A stretch of DNA of 8,940 bases from an uncultured Bacilli bacterium (GCA_910580135.1 CAJTXC010000055.1:1-8940); one strand, 5' to 3'; counted from the stretch's first letter, positions 1-7,887 are shown. A program made the numbers and translations. The notes: generated from the letters alone by a model not told the origin.

Positions 1-1
1 C

Positions 2-178
2 GTGGACGTGACCGTTTTGTATGAGCGTGTCCAATACATCGGAAAAGACGGCAACCTTGTTAAAGCTGAAAACTTATTCTTCCAAGGCGATTATAAAAAA
101 TCTTTGGAACTTAGTATTACAACACTTGATATGGTAGAACCTGGTATTCATAAGAAAATATTAGATTATAAAAAATAA
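2..178 (+). CDS. ezrA: Septation ring regulator EzrA, C-terminal fragment (partial, 5' end outside window)
   Basis: Only the last 58 residues are present; the frame runs open from the window edge to TAA at 176-178. The tail reads ERVQYIGKDGN, then AENLFFQGDYKKSLELS and MVEPGIHKKI. This matches the end of EzrA as I recall it, where a final helical pair carries an EAE-LF-x-YxxALE segment and closes with a VEPG-x-x-K-x-I motif. EzrA is a membrane-anchored, spectrin-like coiled-coil protein of Firmicutes that binds FtsZ and restrains Z-ring formation while coordinating septal wall synthesis. The call rests on a short stretch with no anchor or coiled coil visible, so another helical protein with a TPR-like tail is possible. 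The next gene begins 14 bases downstream with no promoter between them, so the two are probably co-transcribed. Confidence 0.62.
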   Translation: MDVTVLYERVQYIGKDGNLVKAENLFFQGDYKKSLELSITTLDMVEPGIHKKILDYKK

Positions 179-179
179 A

Positions 180-184
180 GGAAG
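180..184 (+). promoter_or_regulatory. Ribosome binding site deciding the start at 193
   Basis: TAAAGGAAGTGATT at 176-189 is one base off the ideal anti-16S complement, and its first bases are the stop codon of the upstream gene. The GGAAG core leaves 8 bases before ATG at 193. A GTG at 184 in the same frame lies inside this site, so it is unlikely to be the start. Confidence 0.75.
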
Positions 185-192
185 TGATTTGC

Positions 193-1131
193 ATGAAAGA
201 TTGGCTTTTGAAAGAAGAAAAAAACAAAGTAGGAAGACCAAAACTAGCTGATGAAAACGTGCTTAAAAAAGCTAAAATGTCTATTTTCTTTTCAATTCTT
301 TTATGCGTTTTTCTTTCTTTTTACTTTTACTGTAATATAAAAGGAGAGCAACCTTTAAAATTTGCTTATCATCTAACATTAGAAAAAGTATTTGGAGCGA
401 TAGAAAATAAAGATGGATTCATTGTTAGTTATAAATATGATAATGATTATAATTATGTAATGGAGTTTAACGTACCATCTTCAGTTTCTAATTATTCTGG
501 TTCATATAAATATACTTTATATGAAATGGATAAAAATACTTGGAAAGAAAAAGAAACTGGTGAGTTTGATAGAAATACAAAAAGTTTTAAAATAAATGTG
601 AGATCTTTAAAAAATCAAAATAAAACATGGAAGATAAAACTTCAAATAGTAAATGCTTCTTCTATTAAAAAGTCATATGCTCCAGCTGGATGGTCATTTG
701 TAGATTCTGATAAAAATAGTGATATGTATACATATAAAGTATTTACGGTAAAAGGCTATTATAGTCCAGTTTCATTAAATGAATTAAAGGAAGCTAAAAA
801 GTCTAAAGATAAGATAAGCGTTGATACGAAAAAAAACGATCCAAGATGCTTTGTTATAAATTTACCTGCTAACGAGACTTATGATATAAAGATTAAATAT
901 ACTGATTTAAACAATAAGTCTATTATATTATCTGATGATAAAGTTGTTACAGGAACAAAGACTTATAAAGTGCCTAACCTTGATAGGACAAGTCTTGTTA
1001 CTATTGACGTATATAATTCTAAGATAAGTAGCTTAAAACTTTCTAACTGGAAAGAAAAGACTGATAAGGGTGGTAATACTTATATTACTAACACTTATGT
1101 TTTAAAGCCAGAAGCTGCATATAAAAATTAA
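193..1131 (+). CDS. Single-pass membrane protein with cytoplasmic AT-hook-like GRPKLAD motif and beta-rich extracellular region
   Basis: This is a 312-residue protein of unrecognised family. The first 28 residues are strongly basic and contain KVGRPKLAD (about 12-20); its GRP core resembles the minor-groove-binding AT hook. Residues 29-47 form one hydrophobic helix (FFSILLCVFLSFYFY) without a signal-peptidase site, which suggests a type II anchor with the basic tail inside. The rest is hydrophilic, rich in Tyr, Thr, Lys and Asn, and looks like alternating beta strands. There may be two beta-sandwich units (about 60-165 and 195-300), each with a Tyr/Lys-rich strand pattern that recalls fibronectin-III or Ig-like folds; this is inference from composition. 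No catalytic motif is visible. It follows the ezrA-like gene by 14 bases and ends in a terminator, so it is probably the last gene of that unit. An envelope or division-associated role is plausible, but the function is unknown. Confidence 0.85.
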   Translation: MKDWLLKEEKNKVGRPKLADENVLKKAKMSIFFSILLCVFLSFYFYCNIKGEQPLKFAYHLTLEKVFGAIENKDGFIVSYKYDNDYNYVMEFNVPSSVSNYSGSYKYTLYEMDKNTWKEKETGEFDRNTKSFKINVRSLKNQNKTWKIKLQIVNASSIKKSYAPAGWSFVDSDKNSDMYTYKVFTVKGYYSPVSLNELKEAKKSKDKISVDTKKNDPRCFVINLPANETYDIKIKYTDLNNKSIILSDDKVVTGTKTYKVPNLDRTSLVTIDVYNSKISSLKLSNWKEKTDKGGNTYITNTYVLKPEAAYKN

Positions 1132-1152
1132 GACTTTTAAAGTCTTTTTTTT
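1130..1152 (+). terminator. Intrinsic terminator after the membrane-protein gene
   Basis: AAGACTT (1130-1136) pairs with AAGTCTT (1140-1146) around a 3-base loop, and the T run covers 1145-1152 (8 T). The 5' arm starts inside the TAA stop codon at 1129-1131, so the terminator is fused directly to the gene end. The stem is short and AT-rich, so some read-through into the next gene is likely; that gene has no convincing promoter of its own. Confidence 0.8.
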
Positions 1153-1174
1153 AATAAGCTTCATATTATTAATT

Positions 1175-1181
1175 AGGTGAT
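1175..1181 (+). promoter_or_regulatory. Ribosome binding site pointing to a TTG start at 1186
   Basis: AGGTGAT at 1175-1181 stands in the same relation to TTG 1186 as the AGGTGAT upstream of polC does to its ATG at 2123. An in-frame GTG at 1177 is part of the site itself and leaves no room for a Shine-Dalgarno sequence upstream. Confidence 0.65.
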
Positions 1182-1185
1182 TATA

Positions 1186-2028
1186 TTGTTAAAAAACATA
1201 AGTAAATTAGCGAGTCTTTTTCTTTTACTATTATTAAGTTTTATTTATACTGATAAAGTATTTAGTGAGGCTAGGGAAAATGATCCGATAATGAAGGAAG
1301 TAATGAATTATAAAAAGGAAAATGATATAGAACCTATCGAGCCAAGACTTCATGATGATGAAATAGTTTTAGGGTTATCTGGATTAGTTGTTGATGCAAA
1401 AGAAACATATAAGAATATGAAAAAAGATAAAAGGTTCGACAAAGATAAGATAGTATATAATAGTAAACTGCCAGAAAAAACAATAACCAAAAACTTTGAC
1501 TATTACATAACAAAGGGAAATGATAAAAAAGAAGCAGTATCAATAATATTTAAAGCATATGATAATACTAGCATTGATGAGTTATTAAAACTTGTATCAA
1601 AAAATAATGTAAAAGTTAATTTCTTTGTTGATGGATCTTGGCTAGATAAAAACGTTGAGACCGCTTTTTCAATGGTTAATTTAGATTGTGAAATATATAA
1701 TCTAGGTTATGATAAAAAATATACTAAAAACATGATAAACGTAACTAATAATCTAATAGAAAGTATTTCTTTAAAAGATTCAAATCTTTGTCTTAATGAA
1801 AATAAAGATGATGAGGCAAAAAAATTATGTAGCAATAAAAAAATGCATACTATAACGCCTAACATAAGTAATCCAAATATAACGGACTTAAAGAAAAATT
1901 TAAATAAAGGTGAAATGATATTATTTGATGCTTCTGATTATGATTATTCAAAGTTTAGTTTAATGATAAATACCATAACTAGTAGGGGTTATGAAATAAT
2001 TAGTTTATCTGATTTATTAAAAGAGTAA
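1186..2028 (+). CDS. Secreted NodB-like (polysaccharide deacetylase fold) protein lacking catalytic residues
   Basis: From the preferred TTG start the product has 280 residues. Residues 1-29 look like a Sec signal peptide: LKNISK, a Leu-rich core, and a likely cut after FSEA at 29. Residues 30-115 are a charged N-terminal region containing LGLSGLVVD. Residues 116-280 follow the order of NodB polysaccharide deacetylases: a first strand AVSIIFKAYDN (117-127) where active enzymes have TFDDG; VKVNFFVDGSWLDKN (142-156) like ATFFVxG; EIYNLGYDKKY (169-179) where HExGxH(T/S)xxH belongs; GEMILFDASD (242-251) where a catalytic His usually follows Leu; and SRGYEIISLSDLL (266-278), the usual closing kGYxfvtlxelL. 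The Asp-His-His metal triad and the late His are all absent, so hydrolysis is unlikely and a binding or structural role is inferred. It sits between two terminators with no clear promoter. The fold assignment comes from pattern reading, not a profile search. Confidence 0.72.
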   Translation: MLKNISKLASLFLLLLLSFIYTDKVFSEARENDPIMKEVMNYKKENDIEPIEPRLHDDEIVLGLSGLVVDAKETYKNMKKDKRFDKDKIVYNSKLPEKTITKNFDYYITKGNDKKEAVSIIFKAYDNTSIDELLKLVSKNNVKVNFFVDGSWLDKNVETAFSMVNLDCEIYNLGYDKKYTKNMINVTNNLIESISLKDSNLCLNENKDDEAKKLCSNKKMHTITPNISNPNITDLKKNLNKGEMILFDASDYDYSKFSLMINTITSRGYEIISLSDLLKE

Positions 2029-2030
2029 GA

Positions 2031-2056
2031 AAAACAACTTAAAAAGTTGTTTTTTT
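2031..2056 (+). terminator. Intrinsic terminator upstream of polC
   Basis: AAAACAACTT (2031-2040) pairs with AAGTTGTTTT (2044-2053) around an AAA loop, with a run of 7 T at 2050-2056. It begins 2 bases after the stop codon at 2026-2028 and separates the NodB-like gene from the polC promoter. Confidence 0.88.
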
Positions 2057-2068
2057 ATTGTTTTTTCT

Positions 2069-2096
2069 TTATCAAAAAAAGTTTAGATGTTATAAT
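2069..2096 (+). promoter_or_regulatory. Vegetative promoter for polC (extended -10)
   Basis: The -10 box TATAAT (2091-2096) is perfect and is preceded by TGT at 2088-2090, giving the TGn extended -10 element. The best -35 is TTATCA at 2069-2074 with a 16-base spacer, only a partial match to TTGACA, as is common when an extended -10 is present. Transcription would start near 2103, giving a leader of about 20 bases before ATG 2123, with room for the ribosome binding site (AAGGTGAT, 2112-2119) and little else. Confidence 0.75.
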
Positions 2097-2122
2097 ATAA
2101 ATTGTCGAAGTAAGGTGATATT

Positions 2123-5100
2123 ATGCATGATAAGTTAAAGTTATTTTTAAGTAAAATTAATCTTAAAGAAGAATATTATAAATATTTTAATGACGGAAAA
2201 ATATTAAAATTAAAATTAGATCCATCTAGAAAAAATGGAGTTTTTGTAATTGAAATAGAAAATACTTTGGATGATGAAGTACTTCGTTATATAAATGAGA
2301 ATATTTCTAGTGGTTTTCCGGATATGGAATCTATCAAAGCAGAATTTGTTGTAAGAAACGTTGATTATAAAACGATAGTTAATTATTTCCCTGATGCGAT
2401 AGATAATAGTACTTTAACTAAACCAATGAAAGAATTATTTAAAGAGAAAAAAGTAAGTGTAGATGGTACTAAACTTACTATAGACGTTGATAATATTGCC
2501 GAGGAAAACATATTTAGAAATCATTTGGATAGTATTTTAAATCATCTTAAAAGATTAGGTTTTAAAGACGTAGTAGTGGATGTTTTTATAAATGAAGAAA
2601 ATGCTATTAAAGTAAAAAAAGAATTAGAAGAAGAAATAAAAAAAGAAATGGTATCTAAACCAAAAGAAGAGAGCCCTATATTAATGGGTGATGAACCTAA
2701 GGGTGCTATTACTGAAATAAAAGATATAATAGCAGAAGAAGGAAACGTAACCGTTGAAGCATACGTTTTTGGAGTTGAAGAGTTTGAATCAAATAAAAGT
2801 GCGTTTAAGATTCTTACGTTTAAGATAAGTGATAATACTGATAGTATATATGCTAAATTCTTTACTAAGGATGCTGATCTTTTTAAGAAACTTTCTAAAG
2901 GTATGAAATCAGGTTGGTTTAGAATTAATGGTTATGTTAAGCAAGACGTATACGCTAAAGACCTTGTTTTAAACATTAGAAACGTTATGAAAATACCTTC
3001 AAAAGACGTTACTATAACAGATGATGCTGAAGAAAAAAGAGTTGAACTTCACGCACATACGATGATGAGCCAAATGGATGGTTTAACAAAACTTGATTTA
3101 GGTAAACATACTTGTGAGTTAGTCACTAACGCAATTAACATGGGATACCGTGGTGTTGCAATAACTGACCATAATGGTTGCCAAGCATTTCCTATTGCTT
3201 ATAGTTTAATAAAAGGACATAATAAAAAAATAGAAGATCCATCTAAACGTTTTAAAGGGCTATATGGTACAGAATTAACCTTAGTAGATGATACTGTTAA
3301 CATCGTAGTAAGACCAACTGATGAATCTTTAATGGATAACACTTATGTTGTATTTGATACTGAAACAACAGGTTTTAATGCTGCTGGTGGAGATCAAATG
3401 ATTGAAATAGGAGCAGTTAAAATATCACACGGTGATATAATTGATCGTTTTGATGAGCTTATTGATCCTAAAAGACATATTCCAGATAAAATAACAGAAC
3501 TTACTTGCATTACTGATGCTATGGTTTCTGGGTGTGATGATGAAGAGACCGTTACTAAAAGATTCTTAGAGTGGGCTGGCGATTTGCCAATGGTTGCGCA
3601 TAACGCAAAGTTTGATATATCATTTATTGAAATGGCAATGAAAAAGTATAATTTAGGAGAGTTTAAAAACACGGTTATTGATACTTTAGAACTTTCTAGA
3701 ACTTTAGACCAAGGTTATGCAAGACACGGTCTTTCCGCATTAGTTAAAAGATATAATGTTCCATGGGAAGAAGATGCTCACCATAGAGCTGATTATGATG
3801 CTGAAGGAACTGCTCACGTATTTCATAAGTTTTTACAAAAACTTGATTCTCAAAACTACGAAAAAATTAGTGATTTGGATAGATTAGTTTCTAAAGACGA
3901 GATACATAAATTTGGTAGAACTTATCATTTTAATGCCATTGCGGTTAACAAAACAGGTCTTAAGAACATCTTTAAAATGATATCGCTAGCAAATACTGTC
4001 TACTTATATAAAACTCCTAGAATACTTAGAAGTGAAGTTGAAAAATTAAGAGAAGGTGTTTTAATTGGTAGTGGTTGCTATGAATCAGAAGTATTTACGC
4101 AAGCAAGAAGTAAGGAAGGGCAAGAACTTACTAACATAATAAACTTTTATGATTACGTAGAAGTTCAACCCCCAGAAGTTTATACTCATCTTATTCAAAT
4201 GAGTGATTTTAAAAACGAAGAGGAACTAAAAAAACATATTAAAAAAGTGGTTGATGCAACTCGTGAAGCAGGTAAGTTGATTGTTGCAACAGGTGATGTC
4301 CACCACTTCAAGAGAGAAGATAAAATATATCGTGAAATAATTGTTAACCAAAAGGTACCTGGGGGTGGAAGACATCCACTTGCTAAAAAGGATATCAAAG
4401 AAATACCTTCTCAGCACTTTAGAACAACAAATGAGATGCTTTCAGACTTCGAATTTTTAGGTAAGACCCTAGCATACGAAATAGTTGTTACTAATACTAA
4501 TAAAGTACTTGATATGGTAGAAGAAATAGAAGTAATCATAGATACAAAAGGTATTCCATTCTCACCTAGGGTTAAGTCAGACGATGGAAAAGAGTATCTT
4601 GATTGTCCAAGAGTTGTTACAGATTTAGTATATGATAAAGCAGCTTCTTGGTATGGTAATCCACTTCCTCATAATATTGAAGAACGTATTGCTATGGAAC
4701 TTTATGGTAATATCGTATATAAAGTATGCGAAGAAAATCTTAAGAAAAAAGAGCCGAATATATCTGATGAAGAGTTAGAGATAAAAACATTTGAGACCTT
4801 ACATACCGTAATTGTTAAAGGCTTTGATGCGGTTAAAGACTTATTAAGAACTTACTTCAAAGAAAATTGGAACGAAGAAGATGGTGAATTAACTGATGAA
4901 TCATTAGAGAAAAAAATAAGTAAAGAATTAGGTGGTATTATAGGTGGTGGCTTTGATCCTATATACTTAATATCACAAAGACTTGTTAAACACTCTAATG
5001 ATGACGGATATCTTGTTGGTTCCCGTGGATCTGTCGGATCATCGTTCGTTGCAACAATGATGGGAATTACAGAGGTTAATCCGCTTCCAGCCCATTATAG

Positions 5101-6718
5101 ATGTACTAACTGTCAACATAGTATCTTTGATTTTGATGACGGTACTCCACTTGGAGCAGAATATTCAACTGGGTTTGACCTTCCTGATAAAAAATGTCCT
5201 AAATGTGGTGAATTATTATATAAAGATGGACAAGACATGCCGTTTGCTACGTTCCTAGGATTTAACGCTGATAAGGTTCCAGATATCGACCTTAACTTTA
5301 GTGATTTAAACCAAGCATCAGCACATGCTTATACTAAGGTATTATTTGGTGATGATAACGTATATCGTGCAGGAACTATTGGTACTGTTGCCGAAAAAAC
5401 AGCATTTGGTTTTGTTAAAGGTTATTGTGAAGATAAAGAAATAAATAAACGTGCTGCTGAAATAGAAAGATTAGCATCTGGTTGTACTGGTGTTAAAAGA
5501 ACAACTGGGCAACATCCGGGTGGTATTGTTGTTATACCAGATTATATGCAAGTATTTGATTTCACACCTTTCCAATTTCCAGCAGAAGACGCAACAAGTC
5601 CATGGAGAACAACACACTTTGATTACCACGCAATTGATGAATGCGTACTTAAACTAGATATTTTAGGTCACTCAGACCCAACTCAGCTTAGAATGATTCA
5701 AGATTTAACTGGAACTGATATAACAAAAGTGCCACTTGATGATAAAGATACAATGAGTATATTTACATCAACTAAAGCACTTGGTGTTACAAATGAACAA
5801 ATAATGTGCAAGACTGGTACTTTAGGTATTCCAGAATTTGGCACGCCGTTTACAATTGGAATGGTTGCGGAAACAAAACCAACTACTTTTGCTGAATTAA
5901 TTAAGATATCTGGTTTATCACATGGTACTGACGTTTGGTTAGGTAACGCACAAGATTTAATAAAGAATAACATAGTTCCGTTTAAAGAGGTTATTGGGTG
6001 TCGTGACGATATAATGGTTTACCTTATGTATCATGGAGTAAAACCGATAAAAGCGTTTAAGATAATGGAATTTGTTCGTAAAGGAAGGGCTTCTAAAGAT
6101 CCAGAAACTTGGAAAGAACATAAAAAGACTATGGAGGAAGCTTCCATTCCAGACTGGTTTATAGATTCATGTGGTAAGATTAAGTACATGTTTCCTAAGG
6201 CGCATGCCGCAGCTTACGTTATATCGGCATTTAGAATAGCTTGGTATAAAGTACATATGCCAGTATACTTTTATGCATCATGGTTAACGTCTAAAGCAAC
6301 TGACGTTGACGTTGAAACCATGATAAAAGGTTATGATGCGATAAAAGCTAAAATAATAGAAATTCAAAACAAGGGTTTTGATGCTACCAATAAAGAGTTA
6401 GGGCAATTAGAAAGTTTAAAAGTTTGTTTAGAAGCTACCGCAAGAGGAATTGCTTTTGCACCAATAGATTTATATAAGAGTAACGCAACTGTATGGGGAG
6501 TTAAAGATGATAAAACTATATATCCTCCTTTTGCGTCTATCGATGGACTTGGAGATACCGTTGCTAAAAAAATAGTTGAAGAAAGAGAAAATGGTGAATT
6601 TATAAGTATAGAAGATGTTCAAGTAAGAGGCAAAGTTTCTCAAACCTTAACTGATAAAATGAGAATGATGGGTATTTTAGATGCACTTCCAGAATCAAGC
6701 CAATTAAGTCTATTTTAA
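2123..6718 (+). CDS. polC: DNA polymerase III alpha subunit, PolC type (replicative polymerase with proofreading exonuclease)
   Basis: This is the main replicative polymerase of low-GC Gram-positives, extending DNA 5' to 3' and proofreading in the same chain. The 1531 residues carry the PolC order. The N-terminal domain spans about 1-200. An OB fold at about 205-295 includes VEAYVFGVE. PHP part 1 has HAHTMMSQMDG (310-320), DH (349-350) and E384. A DEDDh exonuclease is inserted in PHP, with D412/E414 in FDTET, D498 in HNAKFD, and H554/D559 in HRADYD. PHP resumes with VATGDVHHF (721-729). The polymerase core has GSRGSVGSSF (966-975), zinc ligands C994, C997, C1025 and C1028, palm Asp D1054 and D1056 in PDIDLNF, a third Asp D1179 in LDILGH, and KYMFPKAHAAAYV (1354-1366). 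A helix-hairpin-helix-like GLGDTVAKKI lies at 1475-1484, and the clamp-binding QLSLF closes the protein (1527-1531). Bacillus subtilis PolC is 1437 residues; most of the excess is an insertion near 862-934. Nothing suggests loss of activity. It is transcribed alone from its own promoter. Confidence 0.98.
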   Translation: MHDKLKLFLSKINLKEEYYKYFNDGKILKLKLDPSRKNGVFVIEIENTLDDEVLRYINENISSGFPDMESIKAEFVVRNVDYKTIVNYFPDAIDNSTLTKPMKELFKEKKVSVDGTKLTIDVDNIAEENIFRNHLDSILNHLKRLGFKDVVVDVFINEENAIKVKKELEEEIKKEMVSKPKEESPILMGDEPKGAITEIKDIIAEEGNVTVEAYVFGVEEFESNKSAFKILTFKISDNTDSIYAKFFTKDADLFKKLSKGMKSGWFRINGYVKQDVYAKDLVLNIRNVMKIPSKDVTITDDAEEKRVELHAHTMMSQMDGLTKLDLGKHTCELVTNAINMGYRGVAITDHNGCQAFPIAYSLIKGHNKKIEDPSKRFKGLYGTELTLVDDTVNIVVRPTDESLMDNTYVVFDTETTGFNAAGGDQMIEIGAVKISHGDIIDRFDELIDPKRHIPDKITELTCITDAMVSGCDDEETVTKRFLEWAGDLPMVAHNAKFDISFIEMAMKKYNLGEFKNTVIDTLELSRTLDQGYARHGLSALVKRYNVPWEEDAHHRADYDAEGTAHVFHKFLQKLDSQNYEKISDLDRLVSKDEIHKFGRTYHFNAIAVNKTGLKNIFKMISLANTVYLYKTPRILRSEVEKLREGVLIGSGCYESEVFTQARSKEGQELTNIINFYDYVEVQPPEVYTHLIQMSDFKNEEELKKHIKKVVDATREAGKLIVATGDVHHFKREDKIYREIIVNQKVPGGGRHPLAKKDIKEIPSQHFRTTNEMLSDFEFLGKTLAYEIVVTNTNKVLDMVEEIEVIIDTKGIPFSPRVKSDDGKEYLDCPRVVTDLVYDKAASWYGNPLPHNIEERIAMELYGNIVYKVCEENLKKKEPNISDEELEIKTFETLHTVIVKGFDAVKDLLRTYFKENWNEEDGELTDESLEKKISKELGGIIGGGFDPIYLISQRLVKHSNDDGYLVGSRGSVGSSFVATMMGITEVNPLPAHYRCTNCQHSIFDFDDGTPLGAEYSTGFDLPDKKCPKCGELLYKDGQDMPFATFLGFNADKVPDIDLNFSDLNQASAHAYTKVLFGDDNVYRAGTIGTVAEKTAFGFVKGYCEDKEINKRAAEIERLASGCTGVKRTTGQHPGGIVVIPDYMQVFDFTPFQFPAEDATSPWRTTHFDYHAIDECVLKLDILGHSDPTQLRMIQDLTGTDITKVPLDDKDTMSIFTSTKALGVTNEQIMCKTGTLGIPEFGTPFTIGMVAETKPTTFAELIKISGLSHGTDVWLGNAQDLIKNNIVPFKEVIGCRDDIMVYLMYHGVKPIKAFKIMEFVRKGRASKDPETWKEHKKTMEEASIPDWFIDSCGKIKYMFPKAHAAAYVISAFRIAWYKVHMPVYFYASWLTSKATDVDVETMIKGYDAIKAKIIEIQNKGFDATNKELGQLESLKVCLEATARGIAFAPIDLYKSNATVWGVKDDKTIYPPFASIDGLGDTVAKKIVEERENGEFISIEDVQVRGKVSQTLTDKMRMMGILDALPESSQLSLF

Positions 6719-6733
6719 TAGGCTTGATTTTTT
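6693..6733 (+). terminator. Intrinsic terminator overlapping the 3' end of polC
   Basis: AATCAAGCC (6693-6701) pairs with GGCTTGATT (6721-6729). After an A/A mismatch (6702 and 6720) an inner stem ATTAA (6703-6707) pairs with TTAAT (6715-6719) around a 7-base loop. T residues run from 6728 to 6733. The 5' arm and loop lie in the last codons of polC, including the whole clamp-binding QLSLF and part of the stop codon, so one stretch serves both protein and RNA signal. Confidence 0.85.
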
Positions 6734-6752
6734 CTCTTCGTGCATATATAAT
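6724..6752 (+). promoter_or_regulatory. Promoter for the downstream two-gene unit, -35 embedded in the polC terminator
   Basis: TTGATT (6724-6729) and a perfect TATAAT (6747-6752) are separated by exactly 17 bases. Transcription would start near 6759, giving a leader of about 19 bases before ATG 6778. The -35 box lies within the 3' arm of the terminator hairpin, so termination of polC and initiation of the next unit are packed into about 60 bases. Confidence 0.78.
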
Positions 6753-6765
6753 AATAGACTTGAAA

Positions 6766-6770
6766 AGAGG
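6766..6770 (+). promoter_or_regulatory. Ribosome binding site fixing the start at 6778
   Basis: AGAGG lies 7 bases before ATG 6778. The frame is open back to a TTG at 6724, but that codon is inside the terminator arm and -35 box and upstream of the predicted transcript start, so the longer reading is rejected. Confidence 0.75.
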
Positions 6771-6777
6771 TAAAAAC

Positions 6778-7875
6778 ATGGAAATAAAAATACATTATAA
6801 TAACAATGCAGTTGATAATAAAGAAAATAGACCTGATTATAAAGAATTTAGCGAGTTAGTATCTCACATTGATAAATGTAGTTTCTATTTGAATACGTAT
6901 TTTAATGAAACAGCTAATAAATGTAATGAATTAAGTAGAATTTATAATAAAGCTTATATTGAAAAAAATAAAAACGTATTAACTGACGAGGACTTTGATA
7001 AATTATTATCAATAGTAGGCGAAAATGTTTCTAAAGATTTAATAAAGGAAACAAAATTAAAGTTTGATTATGATTTTGAAACTATAAAAGTAAAAATTCT
7101 TGGTATATATAATTCTTGTAAAATAAAACTTGATATACCGCACATTAAGGAATTAATGGTACAAATATATAAATGCAAAAACATGGATGAGTTAATTGTA
7201 GTAACCAAGTCATACTACAATGGTAACCTTTATTCTAAAGGTTTAATAACAGTGGTTATTGGTTGTCTTTGCGATGTTTTAGATGCTACTTATAACTCAT
7301 TAAGCCAAATTGTAGAAACATCCGAGGAACAAAGAAAAATAATTAAAAAAATTGCTAAGTTAGTCAATAACAAAAGACCGATTGATTATTCTTTAATTGA
7401 AGAATTACAGTTATGGTTTATGGATTACAATATTGATTTTGAAAAAACTATTAACAAAGATGTTATAGAACGCTATAATGATGAAGTTTCACCATCAAAA
7501 CAAGAAACTAAGATGCACGTAAATACTAATAGTAATATCAATAATAGACCATCAGTTAAATACTTTGAAACAAGAGAAGAAAGATTAAAAAAATATGAGG
7601 TGAAAAATAAAAAGTATAAAGACTCTGGAGATCAAGACTTAAGTAAGGAAGAATTCGAATGTTTAAACGTATATTTTGATGTAATAGAAAGTTTAAGTGA
7701 AAACGACATTGAAAACTTTGAAAATAAAACAACCGATTATTTAGTAGCATTACTAGACGATGAAAATTATTCAGCTAGATTAATAGAATGCTTAATTAAA
7801 AAAATAAATTCATCTGATAGTATTGATGCTACCCATAAAAAGAAAATAACTAAGGCTGTTAGTCATTTAGTATAA
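6778..7875 (+). CDS. Hypothetical soluble helical protein, first gene of a two-gene unit
   Basis: The product has 365 residues and I do not recognise the family. It has no signal peptide or convincing membrane segment; the most hydrophobic stretch, GLITVVIGCLCDVLDA (155-170), sits inside the helical body. Residues about 20-230 are rich in Lys, Glu, Ile and Leu and read as consecutive amphipathic helices. A Ser/Asn/Thr/Lys-rich linker follows (about 234-262, with TNSNINN). A charged stretch RLKKYEVKNKKYKDSGD (269-285) then leads into a second helical region at 288-365. No nucleotide-binding, nuclease or catalytic signature is visible. It has its own promoter, and the gene for the hypervariable lectin-like protein starts 12 bases after its stop. 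It may be a partner, chaperone or display factor for that protein, but only co-transcription supports this. It is much longer than the roughly 120-residue four-helix Avd proteins of DGRs, so it is not called as one. Confidence 0.85.
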   Translation: MEIKIHYNNNAVDNKENRPDYKEFSELVSHIDKCSFYLNTYFNETANKCNELSRIYNKAYIEKNKNVLTDEDFDKLLSIVGENVSKDLIKETKLKFDYDFETIKVKILGIYNSCKIKLDIPHIKELMVQIYKCKNMDELIVVTKSYYNGNLYSKGLITVVIGCLCDVLDATYNSLSQIVETSEEQRKIIKKIAKLVNNKRPIDYSLIEELQLWFMDYNIDFEKTINKDVIERYNDEVSPSKQETKMHVNTNSNINNRPSVKYFETREERLKKYEVKNKKYKDSGDQDLSKEEFECLNVYFDVIESLSENDIENFENKTTDYLVALLDDENYSARLIECLIKKINSSDSIDATHKKKITKAVSHLV

Positions 7876-7887
7876 AGGAGAAAAAAT

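Noticed and set aside
80..100. ENLFFQG in the ezrA-like fragment resembles the TEV protease site ENLYFQG, raising the idea of a cloning vector.
   Set aside because: It lies inside the conserved EzrA-like tail (AE-x-LF-x-x-x-x-Y) and is followed by natural AT-rich sequence with no vector features; it is a coincidence.
1164..1169. TATTAT as a -10 box for the NodB-like gene.
   Set aside because: There is no acceptable -35, and the implied transcript start would fall within the ribosome site at 1175-1181.
193..6718. Apparent preference for AAC/GAC codons before codons starting with G (AAC GTN, GAC GTN), suggesting a codon-context rule or motif avoidance.
   Set aside because: In the gene at 193-1131 only 7 of 19 C-ending codons precede G, and counter-examples such as AAT GTA and GAT GTT occur; too weak without whole-genome counts.
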